Shown here: piece by piece, positions 53,368-63,377 of the stretch
Position numbering within the stretch: position 1 is the stretch's first letter
Layout: each line of letters starts with the position of its first letter
Assembly (NCBI GenBank): GCA_021405325.1
Contig: QWII01000029.1
Span: 31,024 to 95,023 of the forward strand
Source of the DNA: Caldilinea sp. CFX5
Lineage (GTDB): Bacteria; Chloroflexota; Anaerolineae; Caldilineales; Caldilineaceae
Reading direction: 5' to 3'
Length of the DNA: 64,000 nucleotides
The notes under the pieces: model-generated
The model's input: the letters and a program-made list of their open reading frames with translations, nothing else
The model's database searches: none
What the model was told of the DNA's origin: nothing
Made by a program: the position numbers and the translations under genes

Positions 53368-56300
53368 ATGGGGAACTTATCGTTGAACTCACAATCGGGC
53401 GCTGGGCAGCGAAAAGGCGTTTACTGGCTCAAAGCGGCGCTGCGCCTCTGTTTGGTGATTGCGCTGCTGTTGCCCAATAGCGCAGTGGCGGCGCCGGCGG
53501 CCCAGGTGACGGTGCAAAATGCCACCGATGCCACCTTTAATCAAGGCATTGAACTCTACAATACCGGCCAATGGCAGGCGGCGCTGACAATTTTTGAAAA
53601 AGTCCAGCAGACCTACCAATATTACAACAACATCAAACGCAACGGTCAGGCGTGGGAATATATCGGCCATGCCAAGTTGCAACTAGGCGATCTGCCGGGC
53701 GCTGTGCAGGCCTATCAAAACGCGCTGCCGTCGGCCCAGGCCAAGGGTGACACCGAACGACAGGCCAAACTCAATCTCTACCTGAGCCGGGTCTACTATG
53801 ACCTGAAAGAGTACGGTCAGGCGTTGACGGCGCAACAAGCCGCCCTCCAATTTGCGCAAGCGCTTGGCAATCAGGAATTGATCGGCAAAGCGCAACTGAC
53901 CGCCGGGCGCATCTATCTGGCGCAACAGCAGCCCAAAGAGGCGCTGACCGCCTATCAGGCCGCGCTGGAAGTGGCGCGCACCCTGAGCAACCAGGAGTTG
54001 GTGGGCGAATCGTTGAGCGGCGTGGGCGAAGTCTATCAGGCGCTCAACCAATATGAACTGGCCGTCACCCCCTACCAGCAGGCGCTCTCGATTGCCCAGG
54101 CGTTCAATAATCCCGCCCTGGAAAATCAGGCGCTGGACAATATCGCCAACATCTACCAAAAGTTGGGGCAGCCGCAACAGGGGCTTTTTGTCTACCAGAA
54201 TGCCTTGCGCGCCGCCTATAGCATGGGCAATCTGGGGCTGGCCGCCAAGACGCTGCTCAACATCGGCGATGCTTACGAAGATTTGGGCCAACTGGAAGAG
54301 GCGTTGGATGCCTATCAACAGGCGCTCGATCTGCTCAAGACAACCAGCAACCCCGAAGTGGAAAGCAAAGCGCTCTCGGCTCTGGGGCGCATCTATCGCG
54401 ACCTGGGGCGCAATACCGAAGCCGATGCCGCCATTCAACAGGCGCTCACCCTGGCCGAAACCTATAGCCAGGATGGGTTGACCGGCTCTATCCGCGCCGA
54501 TCTCGCCAGCAACTATCGCGAAGCCGGCAAATACAACGAATCGCTCCTGGCCTATCAGGAAGCGTTGGCCCAGGCGCAGACCACCGGCGACCGGGTCTTG
54601 GAAGCCAAGGTTCTGGCCGGCATGGCGAGCACCTACCGCGCTTTGAAACAACTCGAGCCGGCATTGAACTACTACCAACAGGCGCTCACGCTGATCCGGT
54701 CGCAGAATAACCGGCAGATGGAAAAGAGCGTCCTGGCCGATCTCGCCAAAACCTATCGCGAACTCGGCCAAACTCCGCAGGCGCTGGAAAGCTATCAGGC
54801 CGCGCTGCAACTGAGCGAACAGTTGAAAGACAGCAAGCTGCAAGCCCAACTGCTGGCCGAAATCGGCGGCTTGACGCTGGCGAGCGGCGACCGGGGCAAG
54901 GCGCTCGATCTCTACCAACAGGCGATGAAGCTCGCCGAGGGCCAGGGTGATGTCGGCCAGATGGTGCGGCTGCAAAATCAGGTCGCCAACCTCTATCGCG
55001 ACCTGGGCGAACCGGATCGCGCCGTTGCCTCCTACCAACAGGCGCTGCGCATTGCCGAAGAGCGGGGCGATCAACTGGCGCAGGGCGACCTGCTGGGCGA
55101 TCTGGGCGAAGTCTATTGGCAGATCGGCCAATGTAGCGAAGCGCTCGACGCCTATCAGCGCGCCCTGAGCTTTGCCCGGCTGCTACGCAATGACACGGGG
55201 ATCATCAAGCTGCTCATGGCGATTGGCCGGGTCAATGACACCGAGGGGCGCTTTGATGAGTCGTTGGATGCCTATCAGGAAGCGCTGCAACTGGTGCGCC
55301 TGACCAATAACGACGCCCTCGAAGCGGAAGTGTTGACCAATCAGGGCGATGCCTTCCGCGGCGCCGGTCAATTTGACAACGCCTTGCAAGCTTATCAACA
55401 GGCGCTGCGCCTGGCTCAACGCTTCTACATGCTGGGCTTACAGATGGAGATCTACGCCGGCATGGGGGGCGCCTATCGCGAATCGGGCCAATATGAGCAG
55501 TCGCTGCCCCCCTATCGCCAGGCGCTGGCGTTGGCCCAACGCTTAGGCCAATTGCGTGCGCAGAGTGAAATTCTGCTGGGCATCGGTCGGTCGCAACGGG
55601 ACCTGGGCCAGTATGAACCCTCGCTGGAAACCTATGACAAAGCCGAAGCGATTGCCAAACAATTACTCGACCTCGATCTGGAAAGCCAGGTGTTGAGCGC
55701 CGAAGGCGAAGTGTTCCGCATCCAGAGCAATTATGAAACGTCCTTGGACACCTACCAACAGGCGCTCGATCTGGCCGAACGGCATCTGCGCCAACTCGAC
55801 CTCTTTGGCCCCACCTGCCGTACCCTGGATGATTTCCAACTGCCGGGGCGCATTAAGGCGGACACGGCGCGCGTCTATCGCGACCAGGGGCTGGTGGAAC
55901 GGGCCACCGACTACTACCAAGACGCCCTCACCGCCGCCAAGGAGTACACCGACCTGGAGCTGACCGGGCGTGTCTATGTCGATCTAGGCAAACTCTATCG
56001 CGACCAGAACAATTTCAACCAGGCCATCGCCTCCTATCAGGAAGCCGTTGAAGTCGCCAAAGAGAACGAAAATCTGGAAGTGCTGGGCAACACCTATCTC
56101 GACACCGGCCAGGTCTATCGCGACCTAAAGGAGCCGCAGAAAGCGCTCGAATTTTACCGGCAGGCGCTGGGCGTCGGCCAGGAATTGAAAGACAAAGAGT
56201 TAGTCGGCACCGCCCAACTGGCCATCGCCGCCACCTACCGCGAACTCACCCAATATGACCAGGCGATCAGCAGCTATCAGGAAGCGCTGGTCACCGCCGA

Positions 56301-59300
56301 AGCTGCCGGGCAACCGATCTTAAAGCTGCGCGCCTATAGCGGTCTGGGCGATACCTACCGCGCCAGCGGCGACAACCAGCAAGCGCTGACCAATTACAAT
56401 GAAGCGCTCGATCTCGCCCGCAGCCAGGATAACCCGGAGCTGGAGTCGGAGCTGCTGGGGCAGTTGGCCAAAGTCTACCGTGATTTGAACCAACTGGAGC
56501 AGGCGTTGGCGCTCATCGAGCAGATCGACAACGTGGCGGTTAAAGATGATCTGCTGACCGACATTGCCAAGCGCTACAGCAGCGCCGGCCAATATGAAAA
56601 AGCGCTGGCGCTCTACCAGCAGGCGCTGGGCGTCGCCGAGTCGCTGAATGACCCGCTGGCGCAAGGCAAAACGCTGACCGAGTTGGGCAAAGTCTATCGC
56701 GCCATGAACCAACTGGAGCAGGCCCTGGCTTCCTATGACCAGGCGCTCAAAATGGAGGCCACCGCCAACGATCCCCGCTTAAAGGCCGTGGCGTTGCTCG
56801 AAATGGGCAAAATCTATCGCGACCAGGGACAATATGACCAGGCGCTGGCTCGCTTCCAGACCGCCGGCCAGGTGGCGCAAACATTGGCCGATGCCAACTT
56901 GATCAGTGAGACCCAGATCGAAAGCGCTGCCGTCTATCGCGACCAGGAAAAGTATGATCAGGCGCTCGTCCTCTATCAACAGAGTCTGACCCAGTTGCAA
57001 CGGTTGGGTGACACCGGTCGCGCCCGTGAGGTGCTGGCTGAAATTGGCGGTCTCTACCTGAACCTGGGCAACACCGAGCAGGCGCTGCGCACCCATCAGG
57101 AAGTGCTGCAACTCGCCCGCCTTTCCAATGACCAGACGCTGGAAGCCAAGACGCTGCTGCAACTGGCGCGTGTCTATCGCGACAGCGGCGACACCGCTCA
57201 GGCGCTCAGTTACTATGAAATGACCCTCAGCCTGGGGCAGGTGCTCACCAACCCGAATCTGCGCAAGGACGCCCTGGCCGATGCCGCCAAGCTCTATGCC
57301 CAACTCAACCGCCCACAGGATGCCCTGCGCGCTTATGACCAGGCATACACCCTGGCTCAGGAGACTAGTGATCACCGCACCGAAGGCGAAGCGTTGGTCG
57401 GGCGCGGACGCGCCTACCTGGCGTTGGGCCAGTGTGAAGCCGCCGTGCAGGCGTACCAATCGGCGTTGACCACGGCCCAACAGTTCGGCCTGAACGAGTT
57501 GGCCGGCGCGGCGCAAATTGAGATCGGCAAATATTACCGCGATCGGGGCGACGCCGAACGCGCCCTCAGCGCGCTGCAAACCGTGTTGACGGCAGCCAAG
57601 AGCCAGAATGATGTCGCCACGCAGGTTTGGGCGTTGACGGAGATCGGCCGCGCCCAGCGTGAACTGGCCCAATACCCGGCGGCGCAACAGAGCTACGACC
57701 AGGCGTTAGCCCTGGCGCAGACGCTCAACCAGCCGCAACTGCTCACCCAACTCCAGGTGGATCGGAGCAAGGTGTTGCGCAGCAGCGGTCAGGCCGAACA
57801 GGCGATTGCCAAGCTGCAAGAGATCCAGACGGCGCAACAGGCCGCCGGTCAAAGCGCCGCGGCCGGCGCTACGTTGGTGGAGTTGGCTTATGCCTATGCC
57901 AACCTCCAACAATATAACCAGGCGCTGCAAGCCTTTACGCAAGCGCTGACGCTGGTGCGGATGCAGCCTATCGGCGAACGCAACCTGGAAGGCGAAATTC
58001 TGCTGGGCAGCGGTCAGATGCAGGAGAAGTTACAGCAATACGACGCCGGCGCCCAAGCCTATCAAAGCGCCCTGCAATTGGCGCTGGTCAATGGCGATTT
58101 GAATTTGCAAGCCGAAGTGTACGAAGGGTTGGGCGCGCTCTATCGGGCCTCACAACAGTATAGTGAAGCGCTGGCAAACTATCAGAAGGCGCTGCCGCTG
58201 GTGCAAGGGTTGATCCAGCCGGCGACCGCCTGCGCCACGGCGGCCAATCCCATCTGGGAAGCCAATATTCAGAAGAATATCGGCAAAGTCTATCAGGCGC
58301 TCGGCCAGTTGGATCAAGCGCTCGTTGCCTACCGGGGCGCGCAGGAGATCGCCGCCCGCCTTGACAACAGCGCTCTTTCCAACGAAATGTTGGCGGCCAT
58401 CGGCAATGTCTACCGCCTGCAAGGAGACTTCACGCAGGCGCTGGCGATTGCCCAACAACTGGGCGACTTTACCCTGGAAGACAAGATTCTCAACGAAGTG
58501 GGCCAACAACTGCGCCAAAGCGGTCAGTTGGACAAAGCGCTGGAACCGTATGAACAGGCGCTGGCGCGGGCCAAGGAAGTGGGCGACAAAGCCGCCGAAG
58601 GGCGCGCCCTGGCCAATCTTGGTCGCATCTACCGGGCGCTGGAAGAGTACAAGGCCGCCCTGGAAGCCTACGATGCCGCGCTGATCCTTGTGCGGGAGAA
58701 TGGCGACCAGGAGATCGAGAGCCGGGTGTTGCTTGATCTAGGCAAGATCTATCGCGCCACCGGCAATGATGACCAGGCGCTACGCAACTTTGAGCAGGCA
58801 TTGCCCTTGGTCCAGGCGCGCAAAGACACGGCTACCGAACGGGTGTTGCAAGAGGGCATCGGCGCCATCTTGTTGGATAGTGGCGACTATGACAAAGCGT
58901 TGCAAGCCTTTGCGATCGCTCGCAGCTATGCCGAAGCGGCTAACGATGCCGAAAATACGGCGCGCATCCTTGCCAACATCAGCCGCATTTACACCGCTTT
59001 GGGCCGGACTGAGGAAGCCACCGCGCTGCTCGAACAACTGCGCGCCATGGATCTCAGCCAGGATCTGCTGAGTGATCTCGCCAAAGTCTATCGTGATCTC
59101 GGTCAATATGAAGCGGCGCTTGGTCCCTATGAGCAGGCATTAACCGCCGCGCGTCAGAATGGCGATACGGTGGCCGAGGCCAAAGCGCTCATCGATATCG
59201 GCAAGCTCTACCGCGCCATGACCAAACCCGATGAAGCCGCCACCCGCTACCAGGAGGCGCTGAAACTCGCCACCACCTTGGGCGATAGCACGCTGCAAAG

Positions 59301-62300
59301 TAACGCCCTCGACGGGCTGGGCAAGTCGCTGCAAGAGCAGGGGCAATTCCAGGAAGCGCTCGACTCTTACGAACAGGTGTTGGTGTTGGTGCAAGAGGCC
59401 AATCTGCCGACGATGGAAATTAACGCCCTGATCCAGGTCGGCAAGGTCTATCGCGACATGAAACAGGCCGACGACGCGCTGGCGGCGTACAGTGACGCGC
59501 TGGTGAAGGCCGAAGCCTTGAACGATGCCGCCCTGCTGGCGAACATCCACGAGAATATGGGCGGGCTGTATGCCGGACAGGACAAACTGGAAGAGGCGCA
59601 GAGCGCCTACGAAAAAGCCTTAGCCCTCGGTCGCGACCTGGAAGACAATCGTCTCATCGGCAATGTGCTAGAAGGGCTGGCGCCGGTTCAACAAGCGTTG
59701 AAGAATTACAAAGACGCGCTGACCAGCTATACCGAGTTGTTAACCGCCGCCCAAAATACGAGTGACCGCGCCTTAGAAGGCAAGACGTTGGTGAAGATCG
59801 GTCAACTCTACCGCGAGCAGGGCGATCAGACCCAAGCGTTGACCTACTACCAGCAGGCGCGTGACCTGGCGCAGGCGCTCAACGATCAGAACCTCCAGAC
59901 CGAAGTGCTGGATAGCATTGCCCGCATCCAGCGTGATGCCGGCGATACAGAGCAGGCGCTGCAAACCTATCAAGAAGCGTTGACCCTGGCGCAGGAGAGC
60001 GGCAATACTGAACTGGAAGGCCGCGCCCTGGAAAACATCGGGCGCTTCTACCGGGACACCGGCCAACTGATCCAGGCGCTCGACTTCTACCAGCAGTTGC
60101 TGCTCAAAGCCCGGTCCGCCGCCGATCAAAACGCCGAAGCCAACGCCCTGGACAACATCGCCCGCATCCAACGCGATAGCGGCAACTTGAATGAAGCGCT
60201 GGCGGCGTACCAGACCGTGTTGGCACTGGCTGAGGAACTGGGCGATACCCAATTGGGGTTGACGGCACAGACCAATATTGCCAAGAGCTACAGCAACCTA
60301 AGCCGCTATGACGAAGCTGCTGCGGCCTATGAGAAGCTGTTAGAAACGGCCAAAGCCAACGCTGATCGTTCCCTGGAAGCGACCACGCTGCAAAACCTGG
60401 GCGATCTGCAACGCACCAGCGGCAACTATGTCGGCGTCTTCGAACGTTATCAGGCGGCGTTGACCATCCAACAGGAACTGGGCGATCAGGCCGCGATTGC
60501 GCAACTGCACACCAGCATCGGCGACGCCTATAGCGATCTCGGTCAATTTGAACAGGCGTTGCCCAGCTATCAGGAAGCGCTGGCGATCTATCAAACCGCC
60601 GCGCGGCCCGACGACGAGATTGCCGCGCTGAATGCCATCGGCACGACCTACTACGGCATGGGGTCTTACGAGCAATCGATTGCTTCCTTCCGTGCAGCGG
60701 TAGCGTTGATTGGCGTAAACACGACGCCGGCCAATATTGTCGCAACCTACGCCAACCTGGGCAAACTTCACCGCGCCGTGCGCGACTACGATGCTTCGCT
60801 CACCAACTACCAGCAGGCGTTAGAAGAGGCGCGCAAGATGGGCGACCAAGCCACGGAAGCCAGACAGTTGATCAATCTGGGGGTTGTCCACTCGGATCTG
60901 GGTCAATTTGAAGATGCGCAGCGCGAGTATGAAGAAGCGGTTGCCCTGGCCGAGACGTTGCAGGATGAAGCGTTACGCGCCCGCGCCCTCTACAGCCTGG
61001 GCCGCGTCTATCGCGACACCTCACAATATGAACTGGCGCTGGAAGTGTTGCAAGAGGCGTTAGCCATTCAGCAGCGGCTGGGCGACCAGAATGCCGAAGC
61101 GGCCATTCTTAACAATTTGGGTACGATCTACCTCAATCTGTTGCAACACGAAAAGGCCATTGAACCCTTCCAGCGCGCCGTCGCCGCCGCCGAGGCCACG
61201 CGTGATGGCAGCGCCACCAGCGAAGCTTACGCCGGCATGGGCTTAGCTTATGAAAGCCAGGGTCAACTCGACCAGGCGATTGACAACTACCAGAAAGCCA
61301 TTATCGCCGCCGGCGCTCAACCGATGAATCTAGAGACCTATCAACGGCTCATCAAGCTGCTCTGGGACGCCGGGCGCCTGGGCGATGTCTTTACCTTTAT
61401 GGAAAAGGCGCTGGCCCAGACCTTCCTGGATGGCGACGGCAACCCTTGGATCAATATCCATTCCAAGCTGGCCCCCGAACTGGCTGAACAGGAACAGAGC
61501 CTGCGCCGTGAACTCTTTGGCCTGCGCAGCGCGATTGCCGCCGAGACGGAAAAGGCATTGGCGCAACGCAACCAGACACTGCTGGGCAATCTCTTTACGG
61601 CGCTCGACGAGAAGCAGAACGCCTACAACGAGATTGTGACGCGCCTGCAGACCCAAGACCCGGAATACAGCGCCTTCCTCGGCATCAACCCCATCACCCT
61701 GGATGAGGTGCGCACGCAGGTTCTCGATCCACATACGACCCTGGTCGAATACTTTATCTTGCGCAAGCAAGCCGTTGCCTGGGTGATTGATCAGGAACGG
61801 GCTGTGCTGGTGCCGCTAGATATTACCGCCCACGAGCTGGTCAACCAGATCACCGGCTTCTATGACAAAGTACAGGATCGCTCCACCGAAGTGCCCGAAG
61901 CGGCCAGTCTCTATAGCCGCCTCTTCACGCCGGTACGCCCCTTTGTGCGCAAGAACAACCTGGTCATCGTCTCACATGGCGTGCTGAACTACGCCCCCTT
62001 TGCCGCCTTCTTCGACGCCCAGAACGGCAAGTATCTGGTGCAGACCTATGCTGTGAGCTACGCCCCCAGCGCCACGCTCTATAAGCATCTGCTCAACAAG
62101 CGCAACACCGATAGTGGACGCGCCTTAGTCTTGGGCAATGGCGACGATCTGCTCCCCTTTGCCCGCCAGGAGACCCGTGCCGTGGGCGATGCGCTGGGCG
62201 TCACACCGGTGATGGGTGACCAGGCGACAGAGGCGCAACTCTATGCCGATGCGCCACAGGTGGATACCTTGCATATTGCCGCGTCCGGCCAGTATCAACC

Positions 62301-63087
62301 GTTGGAACCGCTCTTTACCTACCTGACGTTGGCGGCGACGGCGGGGGAAGATGGTAAACTGGAAACCCATGAGGTTTTTGGCAAACTGGATCTGAGTAAC
62401 GCCAATCTGGTTGTGCTATCGGGCAACCAACAGGGTAACCTGGAACAGTTCCACAGCGGGGCGGAAATCCCGGAACTCGCCTGGGCCTTTACCTACGCCG
62501 GGACGCCGGCGGTTCTCACCTCCAATTGGCGGGTGGACGATGCCAGTGTGGCAACCTTCTTTGAAGCCTTCTACCGTCATCTGCGCGAAAAGGCGACAAC
62601 CGCCGAGGCGTTGCGCCTGGCCCAGGTGGAGATGCTCGAACGGGCCAGTTCCGCCTCCCCCTATTACTGGGCCGCCTTTAGCCTGAACGGCGACTATCAG
62701 GGCGAGGGGGAAATTCCAGTTATCGAGAGCAGCGCCGAAGGGGTGAGCGCACCGGCGATTGGCGCCAATCGCAACCCCACCGACACAAACACCGGCACGG
62801 CTGGGTCGGCGTTGACAAACGCTCTCGGCAACCTGACCGATTCGGTGGGCCTCACCAACGTCTTTCAGGTGACGGAAGGGGTGGAGATTGCCGGTGAGAA
62901 ATCAACTGCAATCACCACGACCAATCCGACCACCGGCACCGGCACCGGCAATGTGATCCCCATTGGCGACTTGACCAACGGGATCTGTAACAATATCACT
63001 CTGCCGCTGGGGCTGGTCCTGCTGGCCGACCTCTTCCGCCGCGGCTTCCTCCGCCGCAAGCGTGAGGAGGAAGAAAAAGAGGGTTGA
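53368..63087 (+). CDS. Giant exported TPR protein with inactive-looking CHAT domain
   Basis: A 3239-residue protein. Residues about 18-45 are a signal peptide (LCLVIALLLPNSAVAAPA). From about 50 to 2690 it is nearly all TPR, some 65 units of 40 residues of the form GQYdqALasYqqALaLA..., with Cys-bearing inserts near 820 and 1615. A CHAT (caspase-like) domain follows (about 2780-3100; LVEYFILRKQAVAWVI, NLVIVSHGVLNYAPFAAFF). Where active CHATs have HIAxHG and LSACxTG this one has HIAASG (Ser2973) and LSGNQQG (Asn3020), so both catalytic residues are missing. A Thr/Gly linker, a weak hydrophobic helix and RRKREEEEKEG end it. It may be an outer scaffold for the synthase coded upstream. Confidence 0.85.
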   Translation: MGNLSLNSQSGAGQRKGVYWLKAALRLCLVIALLLPNSAVAAPAAQVTVQNATDATFNQGIELYNTGQWQAALTIFEKVQQTYQYYNNIKRNGQAWEYIGHAKLQLGDLPGAVQAYQNALPSAQAKGDTERQAKLNLYLSRVYYDLKEYGQALTAQQAALQFAQALGNQELIGKAQLTAGRIYLAQQQPKEALTAYQAALEVARTLSNQELVGESLSGVGEVYQALNQYELAVTPYQQALSIAQAFNNPALENQALDNIANIYQKLGQPQQGLFVYQNALRAAYSMGNLGLAAKTLLNIGDAYEDLGQLEEALDAYQQALDLLKTTSNPEVESKALSALGRIYRDLGRNTEADAAIQQALTLAETYSQDGLTGSIRADLASNYREAGKYNESLLAYQEALAQAQTTGDRVLEAKVLAGMASTYRALKQLEPALNYYQQALTLIRSQNNRQMEKSVLADLAKTYRELGQTPQALESYQAALQLSEQLKDSKLQAQLLAEIGGLTLASGDRGKALDLYQQAMKLAEGQGDVGQMVRLQNQVANLYRDLGEPDRAVASYQQALRIAEERGDQLAQGDLLGDLGEVYWQIGQCSEALDAYQRALSFARLLRNDTGIIKLLMAIGRVNDTEGRFDESLDAYQEALQLVRLTNNDALEAEVLTNQGDAFRGAGQFDNALQAYQQALRLAQRFYMLGLQMEIYAGMGGAYRESGQYEQSLPPYRQALALAQRLGQLRAQSEILLGIGRSQRDLGQYEPSLETYDKAEAIAKQLLDLDLESQVLSAEGEVFRIQSNYETSLDTYQQALDLAERHLRQLDLFGPTCRTLDDFQLPGRIKADTARVYRDQGLVERATDYYQDALTAAKEYTDLELTGRVYVDLGKLYRDQNNFNQAIASYQEAVEVAKENENLEVLGNTYLDTGQVYRDLKEPQKALEFYRQALGVGQELKDKELVGTAQLAIAATYRELTQYDQAISSYQEALVTAEAAGQPILKLRAYSGLGDTYRASGDNQQALTNYNEALDLARSQDNPELESELLGQLAKVYRDLNQLEQALALIEQIDNVAVKDDLLTDIAKRYSSAGQYEKALALYQQALGVAESLNDPLAQGKTLTELGKVYRAMNQLEQALASYDQALKMEATANDPRLKAVALLEMGKIYRDQGQYDQALARFQTAGQVAQTLADANLISETQIESAAVYRDQEKYDQALVLYQQSLTQLQRLGDTGRAREVLAEIGGLYLNLGNTEQALRTHQEVLQLARLSNDQTLEAKTLLQLARVYRDSGDTAQALSYYEMTLSLGQVLTNPNLRKDALADAAKLYAQLNRPQDALRAYDQAYTLAQETSDHRTEGEALVGRGRAYLALGQCEAAVQAYQSALTTAQQFGLNELAGAAQIEIGKYYRDRGDAERALSALQTVLTAAKSQNDVATQVWALTEIGRAQRELAQYPAAQQSYDQALALAQTLNQPQLLTQLQVDRSKVLRSSGQAEQAIAKLQEIQTAQQAAGQSAAAGATLVELAYAYANLQQYNQALQAFTQALTLVRMQPIGERNLEGEILLGSGQMQEKLQQYDAGAQAYQSALQLALVNGDLNLQAEVYEGLGALYRASQQYSEALANYQKALPLVQGLIQPATACATAANPIWEANIQKNIGKVYQALGQLDQALVAYRGAQEIAARLDNSALSNEMLAAIGNVYRLQGDFTQALAIAQQLGDFTLEDKILNEVGQQLRQSGQLDKALEPYEQALARAKEVGDKAAEGRALANLGRIYRALEEYKAALEAYDAALILVRENGDQEIESRVLLDLGKIYRATGNDDQALRNFEQALPLVQARKDTATERVLQEGIGAILLDSGDYDKALQAFAIARSYAEAANDAENTARILANISRIYTALGRTEEATALLEQLRAMDLSQDLLSDLAKVYRDLGQYEAALGPYEQALTAARQNGDTVAEAKALIDIGKLYRAMTKPDEAATRYQEALKLATTLGDSTLQSNALDGLGKSLQEQGQFQEALDSYEQVLVLVQEANLPTMEINALIQVGKVYRDMKQADDALAAYSDALVKAEALNDAALLANIHENMGGLYAGQDKLEEAQSAYEKALALGRDLEDNRLIGNVLEGLAPVQQALKNYKDALTSYTELLTAAQNTSDRALEGKTLVKIGQLYREQGDQTQALTYYQQARDLAQALNDQNLQTEVLDSIARIQRDAGDTEQALQTYQEALTLAQESGNTELEGRALENIGRFYRDTGQLIQALDFYQQLLLKARSAADQNAEANALDNIARIQRDSGNLNEALAAYQTVLALAEELGDTQLGLTAQTNIAKSYSNLSRYDEAAAAYEKLLETAKANADRSLEATTLQNLGDLQRTSGNYVGVFERYQAALTIQQELGDQAAIAQLHTSIGDAYSDLGQFEQALPSYQEALAIYQTAARPDDEIAALNAIGTTYYGMGSYEQSIASFRAAVALIGVNTTPANIVATYANLGKLHRAVRDYDASLTNYQQALEEARKMGDQATEARQLINLGVVHSDLGQFEDAQREYEEAVALAETLQDEALRARALYSLGRVYRDTSQYELALEVLQEALAIQQRLGDQNAEAAILNNLGTIYLNLLQHEKAIEPFQRAVAAAEATRDGSATSEAYAGMGLAYESQGQLDQAIDNYQKAIIAAGAQPMNLETYQRLIKLLWDAGRLGDVFTFMEKALAQTFLDGDGNPWINIHSKLAPELAEQEQSLRRELFGLRSAIAAETEKALAQRNQTLLGNLFTALDEKQNAYNEIVTRLQTQDPEYSAFLGINPITLDEVRTQVLDPHTTLVEYFILRKQAVAWVIDQERAVLVPLDITAHELVNQITGFYDKVQDRSTEVPEAASLYSRLFTPVRPFVRKNNLVIVSHGVLNYAPFAAFFDAQNGKYLVQTYAVSYAPSATLYKHLLNKRNTDSGRALVLGNGDDLLPFARQETRAVGDALGVTPVMGDQATEAQLYADAPQVDTLHIAASGQYQPLEPLFTYLTLAATAGEDGKLETHEVFGKLDLSNANLVVLSGNQQGNLEQFHSGAEIPELAWAFTYAGTPAVLTSNWRVDDASVATFFEAFYRHLREKATTAEALRLAQVEMLERASSASPYYWAAFSLNGDYQGEGEIPVIESSAEGVSAPAIGANRNPTDTNTGTAGSALTNALGNLTDSVGLTNVFQVTEGVEIAGEKSTAITTTNPTTGTGTGNVIPIGDLTNGICNNITLPLGLVLLADLFRRGFLRRKREEEEKEG

Positions 63088-63093
63088 TCAGCC

Positions 63094-63164
63094 ACTCGCT
63101 CGTAGCTGGTCCGTGACCGGCGTTGGAGCAGCTAACGCCGGTCACGAACCGGCTACGAGCGAGT
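63094..63164. repeat. Inverted repeat, 31-bp arms, GGTCCGTGACCGG core in the left arm
   Basis: Arms 63094-63124 and 63134-63164 differ at two positions. The left arm has CTGGTCCGTGACCGGCGTT and the right arm has its near-complement. It lies just after the giant gene. Confidence 0.9.
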
Positions 63165-63205
63165 TTGATCACTGCTGCCTGGCGTAGTCACGAAGATGAG
63201 CCAAA

Positions 63206-63235
63206 AAGGACGGGATGCCTGCCCCGTCCTTTTTT
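63206..63235 (+). terminator. Rho-independent terminator of the giant TPR gene
   Basis: AAGGACGGG (63206-63214) pairs with CCCGTCCTT (63223-63231), and the T run continues to 63235. An A run on the left makes it usable in both directions. Confidence 0.85.
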
Positions 63236-63377
63236 ATTTGCGGAAAAGCGTGTATGATAGAAGATAGTGAACAGAAGTCAGAAGCTATACCGACGAGCGC
63301 CAGAAAGTAACACTTTTTACACGGGTAATGGGTTACTTTCTGTGCTGCTCGTAAGTATAGAAGTCAGAGGACAATCT

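Noticed and set aside
53500..61400. A 120-base periodicity that could be read as a DNA tandem repeat array
   Set aside because: The period follows from 40-residue TPR units in one long frame; base-level identity between units is low.
53368..63087. Relation to the TPR-CHAT protease of type III-E CRISPR (Craspase)
   Set aside because: No cas gene or array is nearby, the protein has a signal peptide, and both CHAT catalytic residues are missing.
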